This document shows positions 34,179-42,987 of a stretch of DNA of 64,000 nt, piece by piece; positions within the stretch are counted from its first letter, which is position 1, and each line of letters opens with the position of its first letter. A program made the translations under genes and the position numbers. The stretch spans positions 49,733 to 113,732 of the forward strand of contig NZ_JAJSOH010000023.1 in NCBI RefSeq assembly GCF_021277265.1, given 5' to 3'. Below the pieces are notes generated by a model. It did not search any database, had not been told where the DNA came from, and saw only the letters and a list, made by a program, of their open reading frames with translations. Source of the stretch: Kineosporia rhizophila. Its GTDB lineage: Bacteria > Actinomycetota > Actinomycetes > Actinomycetales > Kineosporiaceae.

Positions 34179-35486
34179 GTGCCGTCTTTGCGTACCGCCG
34201 CCGCGCCCGTCACTGCGGCCCTGGTGGTGGTCACCGGGGTCGGCCCGATCGCGACCGACTCCTACGTCGCGGCCCTGCCCGCCGTGCAGGTCTCGCTGGG
34301 CACCTCGGCGGCGGTCGCCCAGCTCACCCTGACGGCGTTCATCGTGGGCATGGCCGCCGGTCAGATCCTGCTCGGCCCGGTGAGCGACGGGCGGGGCCGA
34401 CGCGGCCTGCTGCTGGGTGGCGCAGTCGTCTTCACGCTCACCTCGCTGCTGTGCGCCCTCGCGCCCTCCGGGCCGGTCCTGGTGGCCGTGCGACTGGTTC
34501 AGGGGCTGGCGGCGGGGGCGGGCATCGCGATCGGCCGGGCTGTGGTCGGCGACGCCTATCCGCCGGCCGAGGCAGCCCGCCGCTACGGCACCCTGGCCGC
34601 CATCGTCTTCCTTGGCCCGGTGATCGCTCCGGCGGCCGGGGGCGCGGTGCTGGCGGTGGGGGACTGGCGCACCATCTTCTTCGTGCTCACCGGCTTCGGC
34701 GGGCTGATGGTGCTGGCCGTGCTGTTCGGCATTCCGGAGACCCTGCCCGAGACCGAGCGACACGGTGGCGGTCTCGGTGCGACCCTGCACCGGATGGCCG
34801 ACCTCGGCAGCGACTGGTCGTTCATGCGGCACGTGGTCCTGCAGAGCGTGGTGGTCTGCGGGTTCTTCACCTACATCGGTGGCTCGTCGTTCGTGCTGCA
34901 GGAGGTCTACGGCATCTCCGAGAGCACCTACGCCACGATTTTCGCGGTCAACGCCGGGGCGATGGCCGCGGCCACGATCGGATTCCGCCAGTTGGTCGGC
35001 CGGGTCGGCCCGGAGCGGCTGCGGGCGGCCGGGATGGGCGTGTCCACGGTGGCCGCGGTGGGCGTGCTCGGCGGGGCCCTGTTCGAGCGGGTGAACGGGG
35101 AGCCGCCGCCGCTCGCGATGACCTGGGTGCTGCTGACCGTGCTGGTCGGTGGCATGGGGCTGACCATCCCCTCGGCCACCGCGCTGGCGCAGGAGGCGGG
35201 ACGGCGCTCGCGGGGCACGGCGGCCGCCCTGGCCGGTGGGCTGGCCTTCCTGTGCGGGGCCGCGGTGACCCCGCTGACCGGGCTGCTCGGCTACGGCACC
35301 CTGCTGCCGATGGCCGCGCTGATGAGCGGCTTCTTCGTGGCCTCGGTGCTGATGCTGCTGCTGGTCGGCCGGGCCGGTGTCAGTGGCGGCGCGGACCCCG
35401 GCGCGGGGTCGAGTGCTCGACCCAGTCGACCCAGCGGTCGGAGCGGTGCAGCCCACCCCGCGACCGGCGCCGCGGAGAGATCCTGA
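34179..35486 (+). CDS. Bcr/CflA-type MFS drug exporter
   Basis: The 435-residue protein has about 12 TM helices and an N-terminus TGVGPIATDSYVAALPAVQ typical of the Bcr/CflA family. The loop 2-3 motif GPVSDGRGRRGLLLG (MFS motif A) and the TM5 region GPVIAPAAGG (motif C) are clear. It would export antibiotics or similar compounds using the proton gradient. GTG 34179 gives the correct N-terminus. The C-terminus is hydrophilic Ser/Pro/Arg-rich and overlaps a convergent gene by 107 bp. Confidence 0.93.
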   Translation: MPSLRTAAAPVTAALVVVTGVGPIATDSYVAALPAVQVSLGTSAAVAQLTLTAFIVGMAAGQILLGPVSDGRGRRGLLLGGAVVFTLTSLLCALAPSGPVLVAVRLVQGLAAGAGIAIGRAVVGDAYPPAEAARRYGTLAAIVFLGPVIAPAAGGAVLAVGDWRTIFFVLTGFGGLMVLAVLFGIPETLPETERHGGGLGATLHRMADLGSDWSFMRHVVLQSVVVCGFFTYIGGSSFVLQEVYGISESTYATIFAVNAGAMAAATIGFRQLVGRVGPERLRAAGMGVSTVAAVGVLGGALFERVNGEPPPLAMTWVLLTVLVGGMGLTIPSATALAQEAGRRSRGTAAALAGGLAFLCGAAVTPLTGLLGYGTLLPMAALMSGFFVASVLMLLLVGRAGVSGGADPGAGSSARPSRPSGRSGAAHPATGAAERS

Positions 35487-35727
35487 CCCGCAGGATGGCC
35501 GGCGACTGCTCGCTGGGCGTGACCGAGACGATGTCGGGCAGGGCCCGGATCATCCGGCTGGCCGTACCGTCCTGCCACTGGCCGGCCTGCGAGTGCAGGT
35601 AGACCACCAGGACGTCCGGTTCGATCATGTCCTCGCTGACATCGAGCAGCACGAGCCCCCGTTCGCGCAACTCCCGGTTCAGCAGATCGGCCCGCATCTC
35701 CATCTCGGCACCCATGGCCGCACTCAT
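35380..35727 (-). CDS. Hypothetical protein overlapping the MFS gene's 3' end
   Basis: The 115-residue product from ATG 35727 has a plausible globular core (LLNRELRERGLVLLDVSEDMIEPDVLVVYLHSQAGQW) and a basic Arg-rich C-terminus encoded inside the MFS gene. The N-terminal half lies outside any other gene, which argues that it is real. Several in-frame ATGs are present. No family recognised. Confidence 0.55.
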   Translation of the reverse strand: MSAAMGAEMEMRADLLNRELRERGLVLLDVSEDMIEPDVLVVYLHSQAGQWQDGTASRMIRALPDIVSVTPSEQSPAILRVRISPRRRSRGGLHRSDRWVDWVEHSTPRRGPRRH

Positions 35728-35863
35728 CCCCTCATGGGGAGCCCGGCTCCCCAAACGCCTGGGAGGGCGAGACCAACGGTGGGTGATGGTCCCCAACCGC
35801 TGGCCTCGCCGATCTAGGGTGGCCAACCCCCGTTTGCTTGGCCACACCACCAGGGTCATACGG

Positions 35864-35912
35864 ATGAGGACGGGAGTCATCCGTTCGATGAGGACAGGAC
35901 GAATGTCCTCAT
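35864..35912 (+). promoter_or_regulatory. Direct and inverted ATGAGGAC repeats
   Basis: ATGAGGAC occurs at 35864 and again at 35888. The second copy forms the 9-bp dyad ATGAGGACA-N7-TGTCCTCAT (35888-35896/35904-35912). The array is about 100 bp before the HAD gene in a short gap (35728-36007) otherwise empty. It could bind a dimeric regulator. Confidence 0.45.
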
Positions 35913-36007
35913 TGCACCTTTGTCGACGGGCGATGCTGTCTCACCTGATCGGAGAATCAGCACCAGATGGTGCTACGAGGGTGAAGCCGCAGGGAGGCGC
36001 GAGAAAC

Positions 36008-36694
36008 ATGATCCGTTCGGTCGTGTTCGACGTTGGCGAGACGCTTCTGGACGACACGTCGGAGTGGGGCCGGTGGGCGGACTGGATCGGGGTGCCCCGG
36101 CACACCTTCTCCGCCGTGATGGGCGCCGTGGTGGTGGGCGGGCGCGACAACGGCGAGACCTTCCAGTACTTCCGCCCGGGCTTCGACATCCCGGCGGAAC
36201 GGCAGCGCCGGGAGGACGCCGGGTGCGGCGAGCAGATCAGCGAGAGCGACCTCTACCCGGACGTGCGCCCGGCCCTGGCGGCCCTGCGGGCAGCCGGCTA
36301 CTGGGTCGGGGTCTCGGGCAACCAGTCGGCCCGGTGCGGTGACCTGCTGCGCGAGCTCGACCTGCCGGCGGACGGGGTGATGGTCTCCGGCGACCTCGGC
36401 CTGATCAAGCCCTCCCCGGCCTACTTCGACTGGATGGCCGGGTGGGCGCCCGGTGAGCGCGACGAGATCCTCTACGTGGGCGACCACCGGGACTTCGACG
36501 TCATCCCGGCCCGGGCCCAGGGCTTCCACGCCGCCCTGGTGCGGCGCGGCCCCTGGGGCCACCTGTGGGCCGACGACGCCGAGGTCAGGCGGACGGCCGA
36601 CTGGGTGGTCGGCTCGCTACGGGAGCTGCCGGCCCTGCTGGGACCCCGGCAGCCGGGGCTCGCATCCCCGCCGGAGCGAGCACCTCACGTGTGA
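36008..36694 (+). CDS. HAD-superfamily hydrolase
   Basis: The 228-residue protein has HAD motif I in VVFDVGETL (nucleophile D8), motif II VSGNQS, motif III LGLIKPSPAYF and motif IV VGDHRDFDV. Motif I has Gly where many phosphatases have the second Asp, a variant seen in several HAD subfamilies. It would be a cytoplasmic phosphatase or dehalogenase-like enzyme with unknown substrate. GGGAGG lies somewhat far (about 13 bp) before ATG 36008. The last 110 bp overlap the convergent XRE gene. Confidence 0.9.
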   Translation: MIRSVVFDVGETLLDDTSEWGRWADWIGVPRHTFSAVMGAVVVGGRDNGETFQYFRPGFDIPAERQRREDAGCGEQISESDLYPDVRPALAALRAAGYWVGVSGNQSARCGDLLRELDLPADGVMVSGDLGLIKPSPAYFDWMAGWAPGERDEILYVGDHRDFDVIPARAQGFHAALVRRGPWGHLWADDAEVRRTADWVVGSLRELPALLGPRQPGLASPPERAPHV

Positions 36695-37949
36695 AGCCCT
36701 CCACCGCCGCCGCCCTCACCGAACTGGTCCCGGCCAGGGCGGTGAGGGTGCTGTGCACGTCCGGGTCGACGCGGACGTTCTGCGGGGCGATCCGCTGGGC
36801 CGAGCGGAGCGTCTCCAGCACGTCGTCGTGGTGGCCGATCGCGAACTGGGCCCGGGCCAGGTCGACGTAGAAGTGCGACCGGCGCTCGGCCGGCAGGGTG
36901 GCCGGGGGAGCCCAGTTGTGGGCGGTGGCCAGGGCGATCTGCGGGGCGTCGAGCTCCACCGCGGTGGAGACCTCGTGGATCCGCACCGACTCGGGGCCGA
37001 ACGCGGTACCGGCCCAGATGCCCTCGTGCACCTGGGCCGCCGTGGTCTTCGCCTCGTCCAGGTGGTCCCAGGCCTGCTGGGTGAGCCCGGCCCGGGCGGC
37101 GGCGATGGCGGCCCGCATGTGCAGCGCGCCGTACTGCGCCAGCATCTCGGCCGGGCGCCCGTGCGGCCGGTCCTTCACCGCGTCGGCCGCCCGCTCCAGC
37201 ATCACCCGCCCGGCCCGCGGCTCGCGGCCCAGGAAGAACGACTCGGCCCGCACGTAGGAGGTGGCGGCCACGCTGAACGGCTCGCCGGTCTGCGCGGCGG
37301 CCCAGCCCATGATGTGGATGAGCCGGCCGGACAGGTCGTGCAGGCCGAGCTTGGCGGCCACCGCGTCGGCGGCCCGCCAGGCCTGCACCAGCATCTGGGC
37401 CAGTTCCTGCCGGTTCGCCTCGGTGTGCTGGGCCATCAGGGCCCGGGTGAGCTCCGGGATCAGGCCGGGCAGAGTCGACAGCAGTTGCCGGTACTGAGAA
37501 TTCAGCCGCTCGCCGACGAGTTCGTCGGTGGCCCGGCGCAGTTCGTCGATGCTGCGCACCGGGCCGTCGTCGGGCAGGTCGTACAGATCGGCCAGCCGGT
37601 GCAGTGCGCTGATCCCCGGGCCGTCGGCGGTGACCAGGCCCAGCCCGTAATCCAGCCTGCGCGGCCGGGTTTCGATGCGGCGTTCGGCCAGGTCGAACTC
37701 CAGGGCGGCGGAGGCCAGCCGGACGAGTTCGCCCTCGGCGCCGAGCACCTCGTCGAGACGGCGGGCGACGTCGGGCTGCGGGCGGCGCTCGGCCCGCTCC
37801 ATCTTGGCGATCAGTGTGCCGCTGACGTGCACCAGCCGGCCGAGCTGGGACTGGGCCAGGCCCGCCTGGGTGCGGTAGGTGCGCAGGCAGGCACCGAACC
37901 GGGCGAGCCGGGAGGCGTCGGGGTCGAGGTCGCGCAACGGCTGTGGCAT
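36585..37949 (-). CDS. XRE-family regulator with C-terminal TPR-like domain
   Basis: The 454-residue protein has a canonical HTH (about 15-65, LRTYRTQAGLAQSQLGRLV, then SGTLIAKMERAERRP). A helical C-terminal region with TPR-like repeats (about 120-430) follows. This is the architecture of the very numerous actinobacterial XRE regulators. GGGAGG at 6 bp spacing fixes ATG 37949. The C-terminal 35 residues, Ala/Pro/Arg-rich, are encoded opposite the 3' end of the HAD gene. It is not closely similar to the paralogue pair at 27329 and 48209. Confidence 0.9.
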   Translation of the reverse strand: MPQPLRDLDPDASRLARFGACLRTYRTQAGLAQSQLGRLVHVSGTLIAKMERAERRPQPDVARRLDEVLGAEGELVRLASAALEFDLAERRIETRPRRLDYGLGLVTADGPGISALHRLADLYDLPDDGPVRSIDELRRATDELVGERLNSQYRQLLSTLPGLIPELTRALMAQHTEANRQELAQMLVQAWRAADAVAAKLGLHDLSGRLIHIMGWAAAQTGEPFSVAATSYVRAESFFLGREPRAGRVMLERAADAVKDRPHGRPAEMLAQYGALHMRAAIAAARAGLTQQAWDHLDEAKTTAAQVHEGIWAGTAFGPESVRIHEVSTAVELDAPQIALATAHNWAPPATLPAERRSHFYVDLARAQFAIGHHDDVLETLRSAQRIAPQNVRVDPDVHSTLTALAGTSSVRAAAVEGFTREVLAPAGMRAPAAGVPAGPAAPVASRPPSRPSA

Positions 37950-38481
37950 GGCTGGCCTCCCATCAAAGGTCCAGTCGCACCGTGCCCGCCCGAGCGGCGT
38001 GCGCACGCTGCTGTCATCACAATATGCAACCCTGTACAAAAGGGTAAGCCCGAATTCGGCCCTTTTGCTCGAGGTGGCGCCGCCGAGGCGCGCTCCGTCT
38101 GACCACCTGTCCAGGGAATTCCTACCGGGTTCCTGGTGAGTAGTCCGGCAAAGCCTTGATGAGCAGGCGTGTCGTGCCTATGACGAGTGCCGCCGGTTGG
38201 TGGGCGGGGCCGCGGTGGGGCTCTTGGCGGCTGTCCGTCACCGCGGTCCCGCCGGCTCGTGGGCGCCCGGCGGATGGGCTGCCGGTCGGAGATGCTGCCA
38301 GCGGCAGTGGGTTACGCGACATCGTTGGCAGGCCGCACAAGGGGACAGCAGTAGTGTCCTCTTGAGCGCACTGACGAGAACTGGCCTGTTTCAGGCCCGG
38401 CCAGAGCGGTTCAGCGGCGTTCAGAACGGTTTCAGGTGCGTTTCAGCATGATTCAAGCCGGTCAGCTGCCTCGAATCGGCT
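37950..38481. other. Non-coding gap with phased TTCAG array
   Basis: This 530-bp stretch has no ORF I would defend. Its left part is the likely promoter of the XRE gene, and the right end (38390-38465) contains the periodic repeat described separately. Confidence 0.5.
38390..38465. repeat. Helically phased TTCAG repeats
   Basis: TTCAG or TTCAA occurs at 38390, 38410, 38420, 38431, 38442 and 38452, with GTCAG at 38461. Spacing is 10-11 bp (20 for the first), which places the copies on one face of the helix. Arrays of GTTCA at 11-bp intervals are how OmpR/PhoB-family regulators such as actinomycete PhoP bind. Which gene it would control is unclear. Confidence 0.6.
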
Positions 38482-39702
38482 TCAGGCGGGGTTCGAGGCC
38501 GGGTTCGCCACCGGCTGGCCGCTCAGGCCGCGCAGCAGCCAGCGGGCCGGGGCGAAACGCAGCACCCGCGCCACGTCGGTCTGCCCGCGGCCCAGGCGCT
38601 GGAACTCGCGCCAGCCCAGCGGGGTGCGGGTGAGCAGGGCGTGCATGGCCGCGGGATGACGCTCGAAAGCCTGCAGAAACGCCCGTCCCGCAGCCATCTC
38701 GGGCCCCAGTTCCTGGGTGATGCGCATCGTGTAGTCGCGCACCACCCGGCTGAGATCGCCCATGCTGGGCGGCATTCCGTTGGGCCCGGCGGCCTTGGCC
38801 GCGCACTCCCCGGCGATCCGGCCCGAGCGCAGGGCGTAGGAGATGCCCTCCCGGGTCCACGGTTCCAGCAGGCCGGCGGCGTCGCCGGCGACCAGCACCC
38901 GGCCCTGGCCGAGCGGGGAGTCGGTGGTGCGGCAGCGGGTCAGGTGGCCGGAGTCGTGCACCACCTCGGCGTCGGCCAGGCCCTGCTGCTCCACGAAAGT
39001 CTTCAGATAGGAACGTGCTTCGTCGGCCGTGCCGCGCCGGGCGATGACCCCGACGGTGATCGTGTCGCCCTTGGGGAACACCCAGCCGTAGGAACCGGGG
39101 ATCGGGCCCCAGTCCATGTGCACCCGCCCGGCCCAGGCCTGCCGGTGGTGCTCGGCCGCCTTCAGCTCGTACTCCAGCCCGAGGTCGACCTGCCCCAGCG
39201 ACACGCCGACGTGTCGGGCGATGCGGCTGGCACTGCCGTCGGCGCCGACCACGTAGCGCGCCCGGATCGGGCCGTCCGAGCTGGACAGCAGCGCGCCGTA
39301 CGCGTCCTCGGTGACGGCCGTGACGGTGACCCCGGAACGCACCTGAACGCCCAACGAGACTGCGTGCTCCAGCAGGGCGGCGTCGAACTCGCTGCGGTCG
39401 ACCAGGCTGAGCACCCGCCGCCGGGCCGAGCGCCGGGCCGGCTGCTGACCGCGGTGGGTGAAGGAGGCGTGCACGATCTCCTGCCGCACCGGTACGTCCA
39501 CCTCGGCGAGCTGGGCCAGGCTGACCCCGATCAGCCCGCCGCCGCAGGTCTTGTAGCGGGGGAAGCGGGCGCGGTCGACGATCAGCGTGCGCGCCCCCAG
39601 CCGGGCGGCCGCCGCGGCCGCGCTGCTGCCGGCCGGGCCCGCGCCCACCACCACTACGTCGTACCCGTTCCGGCCGTCCTGCTCGATCCCGCTGGCGTGC
39701 AT
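38482..39702 (-). CDS. Geranylgeranyl-reductase-family FAD-dependent oxidoreductase
   Basis: The 406-residue flavoprotein has the FAD motif GAGPAG (20-25), the RYKTCGGG sequence typical of geranylgeranyl reductases, and YVVGADGSASRIAR. The second FAD-binding block is VAGDAAGLLEPWTREGISYAL. Family members saturate isoprenoid chains, for example of menaquinone, carotenoids or lipids. The substrate here is not known. The gene lies 59 bp downstream of kdpE on the same strand, but with no evident functional connection. ATG 39702 fits the family N-terminus. Confidence 0.92.
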   Translation of the reverse strand: MHASGIEQDGRNGYDVVVVGAGPAGSSAAAAAARLGARTLIVDRARFPRYKTCGGGLIGVSLAQLAEVDVPVRQEIVHASFTHRGQQPARRSARRRVLSLVDRSEFDAALLEHAVSLGVQVRSGVTVTAVTEDAYGALLSSSDGPIRARYVVGADGSASRIARHVGVSLGQVDLGLEYELKAAEHHRQAWAGRVHMDWGPIPGSYGWVFPKGDTITVGVIARRGTADEARSYLKTFVEQQGLADAEVVHDSGHLTRCRTTDSPLGQGRVLVAGDAAGLLEPWTREGISYALRSGRIAGECAAKAAGPNGMPPSMGDLSRVVRDYTMRITQELGPEMAAGRAFLQAFERHPAAMHALLTRTPLGWREFQRLGRGQTDVARVLRFAPARWLLRGLSGQPVANPASNPA

Positions 39703-39761
39703 TGGCGCATGCTAACCAGGTCGGCTGAACGCCCGATGGTCAGGAAGACCTAAGTCGCAGT

Positions 39762-40433
39762 TCAGGGCTGGAAGCGGTAGCCCATGCCGGGCTCGGTGAG
39801 CAGGTGCGCGGGCCGGGTCGGGTCGGTCTCCAGCTTGCGGCGCAGCTGGGCCATGTACTGGCGCACGTTCTGGGTCTCGGCCCGGTAGGTCGGGCCCCAG
39901 ACCTTCTCCAGCAGGTAGCGCTGGCTGAGCAGCTTGCCGGGCTCGGCCACCACCGCGGCCAGCAGCTGCCACTCGGTCCGGGTCAGGTGCACCTCGTCCG
40001 GCTCGATCCGGTGGTTCACCAGGTCGATCCGGAACCGGCCGATCCGCACGTCGGGCGCCGGGGCCTCGCCCGCACCCTGCCGGCGGGCCACCACCCGGAT
40101 CCGGGCCAGCAGCTCGTCCACGCTGAACGGCTTGGTCACGTAGTCGTCCGCCCCGGCGTCCAGGGCGTCGACCTTGTCGTGGCTGTCGGCCCGGCCGGAC
40201 AGCACGATCACCGGCACCTGGGTCCAGCCGCGCAGCCGCCGGATCACCTCCACGCCGTCCAGGTCGGGCAGACCCAGGTCGAGCACCACGATGTCGGGGT
40301 GGTCCTGCCGGGCGGCGTCCAGGGCGGCCTGCCCGGTGCCGGCCGTCACCACCTCGTACTGACGGGCCAGCAGGTTGATCCGCAGGACCCGGATCATCTG
40401 CGGCTCGTCGTCCACCACCAGGATCCGGGTCAC
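39762..40433 (-). CDS. kdpE: Potassium-responsive response regulator
   Basis: The 223-residue OmpR-type regulator has the acidic pocket DDE (8-10), phospho-acceptor D52 in VLDLGLPDLDG and a winged-helix domain (about 125-223) ending LTEPGMGYRF. It receives phosphate from KdpD and activates kdpFABC when potassium is low. GTG 40433 overlaps the kdpD stop (GTGA), so the pair is coupled. Confidence 0.96.
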   Translation of the reverse strand: MTRILVVDDEPQMIRVLRINLLARQYEVVTAGTGQAALDAARQDHPDIVVLDLGLPDLDGVEVIRRLRGWTQVPVIVLSGRADSHDKVDALDAGADDYVTKPFSVDELLARIRVVARRQGAGEAPAPDVRIGRFRIDLVNHRIEPDEVHLTRTEWQLLAAVVAEPGKLLSQRYLLEKVWGPTYRAETQNVRQYMAQLRRKLETDPTRPAHLLTEPGMGYRFQP

Positions 40434-42979
40434 GCGGGCTCAACCTCCTGGGACGACTGCTCGGACTGGACCAGACTCATGATCATCGTCAGTCCGCCGC
40501 CGGGGGTGGTGTCCGGGGTCAGGCTGCCGCCCATCGCCTCGGTCAGCCCGCGGGACAGGGCCAGGCCGAGCCCGACCCCGGTGCCGTTGTCCCGGTCGCC
40601 GAGCCGCTGGAAGGGCAGGAACACGTCGTCCCACAGCTCGGCCGGGATGCCCGGGCCGCGGTCGATCACCCGGGTCTCCACCGCTCCGGCGTGGGCACTG
40701 ACCACGATCATCGGGGGGTGGTCGGCCGGGCTGTACCGCAGGGCGTTGCGCAGCAGGTTGACCAGCACCCGCTCGATCAGCACGGGGTCGCCGTCCACCT
40801 CCAGGAACTCCTCCGGCAGGTGCACCTGCACCGCCCGGCCCTCCGGACCGAGGTCGTCCAGCGCCATCGCCACGGTCTCGGCGATGCTGGTCGGCTGCGG
40901 GGTCATCGCCAGCGCCCCGGCCTGCAGCCGGCTCATGTCCAGCAGGTTGTCCACCAGCCGGGTCAGCCGGTCCAGCGACTCCTCGACACTGGCCAGCAGT
41001 TCCTGGCGGTCGTCCGGGCTGAACTCCACGCCCGGGGCGCGCAGGCTGCCGACCGCGGCCTTCGCCGCGGCCAGTGGGGTGCGCAGGTCGTGGCTGACCG
41101 CGGACAGCAGAGCCGTGCGCATCCGGTCCACCTCGGCCAGCGGGCCTGCGGCGGCGGCCTGCTCGCGCAGTTCCTGGTGGCGCAGCGCCACCACGGCCTG
41201 GGCCGCGAAGGCCTGCACCACCCGGCGGTCGGCGGCGGCCAGCGGGTGCCCGCACAGCACCAGGGAGATCTCCTCGTCGATGAGTACCTCGGCGTCGCCC
41301 TCGCCGGGCGCCGCCAGCGGCCGTCCGACCGAGGCCACCACCTGCCACGCACCCGGGTCGTGCTGCAGGTCAGGGCTGGGGGCCGAGTCGGGCCGGCGGC
41401 GCAGCAGCGTCGCCCCGGAGAACTGGAAGGTCTCGCGCAGCTGGCCGAGCAGGGCGGGCAGCGGTTCCGCTCCCCGCAACACGTTACCGGCCAGGGTGGA
41501 CAGCGTCTCGGCCTCGGCCCGGGCGCTGGCCGCCTCCCGGGTGCGCCGGGCCGCCCGGTCGACTGTGGCGCTCACCGCGATCGCCACCACCAGGAAGACG
41601 GCCAGGGCGAGCACGTTCTCGCCGGAGGCGATGGTGACCCGGTACAGCGGCGCAGCGAAGAAGAAGTTGAGCAGGAAGGTGCCCAGGAGGACCGCGACCA
41701 GGGCCGGCCAGAGCCCGCCGACCAGGGCCACCACGACCACCGCGGCCAGATAGAGCAGCACGTCGCTGTCCAGCGAGACCTGGTCCCGCAGCTGGGTCAG
41801 CACCCAGGTCAGCCCGGCGATACCGACGGTGGCCAGGAACAGCCCGGCCTGTCGGCGACCGCGGCTGAGCGCGCTCTCGGGCCGCGGCGCCTGCCGCCCC
41901 CGGTGCACCTCGGCGTGGGTGACCAGGTGCACGTCGATCGCCCCGGCGCCGTTGGCGGTGGTCACCCCGACGCCGGTGGAGAAGAGCGACTGCAGCCAGC
42001 CACGCCGGGACACGCCCAGCACGAGTTCGGTGGCGTTCACCCCGCGGGCGAAGTCGAGCAGGGCCCGGGGGATGTCGTTGCCCACCACCTGGTGGTAGGT
42101 GCCGCCGAGGTCCTCCACCAAGGTGCGCTGGGCCACCAGATGGGCATGGCTGCCGCCGCTCAGCCCGTCGTTGCGGGCCACGTGCACGGCCAGCAGGTTG
42201 GCCCCCCGGGACCGGCTGGCCAGACGGGCCGCCCGGCGGATCAGCGTGTCGCCCTCCGGCCCGCCGGTCAGCGCCACCACCACCCGGGCCCGGGCGTCCC
42301 AGGTGTCACCGATGTCGTGGGTCTCGCGGTAGTGGACCAGTTCGGTGTCGACCTTGTCGGCCAGCCAGAGCAGGGCCAGCTCACGCAGCGCGGTCAGGTT
42401 GCCGACCCGGAAGTAGTTGCCCAGGGCGGCGTCGATCTTCTCCGGCCGGTAGATGTTGCCGTGCGCCATCCGCCGCCGGATCGCCTCCGGCGCCATGTCG
42501 ACCAGTTCGATCGCGTCGGCCCGGCGGACCACCTCGTCCGGCACCGTCTCCCGTTGCGGCACCCCGGTGATCTGCCGGACCACGTCGTTGACCGACTCCA
42601 GGTGCTGCACGTTCACCGTGGTCAGCACCGTCATCCCGGCGTCCAGCAGTTCCTCGATGTCCTGCCAGCGCTTGGCGTTGCGCGAACCCGGCACGTTGGT
42701 GTGGGCCAGTTCGTCGACCAGCACCACCTCCGCGCCCCGGGCGATCACCGCGTCCACGTCCATCTCGGTGAACGTGGTGTCGCGGTAGCTGACGGTGCGC
42801 CGCGGGAGCACCTCGAGGTCGGCGATCATCGCCTCGGTCTGCGCCCGCCCGTGGGTCTCGACGTAGCCGACCACGACATCGGTGCCGCGCTCGCGGCGCC
42901 GATGTCCCTCCTCGAGCATCTTGTAGGTCTTGCCCACCCCGGGGGCGGCCCCCAGGTGCACCCGCAGCTGCCCCGCCAT
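40430..42979 (-). CDS. kdpD: Potassium sensor histidine kinase
   Basis: The 849-residue sensor begins with the KdpD domain having Walker A GAAPGVGKT (10-18), then a USP-like domain (about 230-370). Four TM helices (about 390-480), a GAF-like region and the kinase core follow, with HisKA motif AVSHDLRTPL, and ATPase motifs LLRNALRYSP and DRGPGIP. It is full length. It ends overlapping kdpE and starts 8 bp after kdpC. The hydrophobic region is embedded centrally as in E. coli. Confidence 0.97.
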   Translation of the reverse strand: MAGQLRVHLGAAPGVGKTYKMLEEGHRRRERGTDVVVGYVETHGRAQTEAMIADLEVLPRRTVSYRDTTFTEMDVDAVIARGAEVVLVDELAHTNVPGSRNAKRWQDIEELLDAGMTVLTTVNVQHLESVNDVVRQITGVPQRETVPDEVVRRADAIELVDMAPEAIRRRMAHGNIYRPEKIDAALGNYFRVGNLTALRELALLWLADKVDTELVHYRETHDIGDTWDARARVVVALTGGPEGDTLIRRAARLASRSRGANLLAVHVARNDGLSGGSHAHLVAQRTLVEDLGGTYHQVVGNDIPRALLDFARGVNATELVLGVSRRGWLQSLFSTGVGVTTANGAGAIDVHLVTHAEVHRGRQAPRPESALSRGRRQAGLFLATVGIAGLTWVLTQLRDQVSLDSDVLLYLAAVVVVALVGGLWPALVAVLLGTFLLNFFFAAPLYRVTIASGENVLALAVFLVVAIAVSATVDRAARRTREAASARAEAETLSTLAGNVLRGAEPLPALLGQLRETFQFSGATLLRRRPDSAPSPDLQHDPGAWQVVASVGRPLAAPGEGDAEVLIDEEISLVLCGHPLAAADRRVVQAFAAQAVVALRHQELREQAAAAGPLAEVDRMRTALLSAVSHDLRTPLAAAKAAVGSLRAPGVEFSPDDRQELLASVEESLDRLTRLVDNLLDMSRLQAGALAMTPQPTSIAETVAMALDDLGPEGRAVQVHLPEEFLEVDGDPVLIERVLVNLLRNALRYSPADHPPMIVVSAHAGAVETRVIDRGPGIPAELWDDVFLPFQRLGDRDNGTGVGLGLALSRGLTEAMGGSLTPDTTPGGGLTMIMSLVQSEQSSQEVEPA

Positions 42980-42987
42980 GCCTACGC

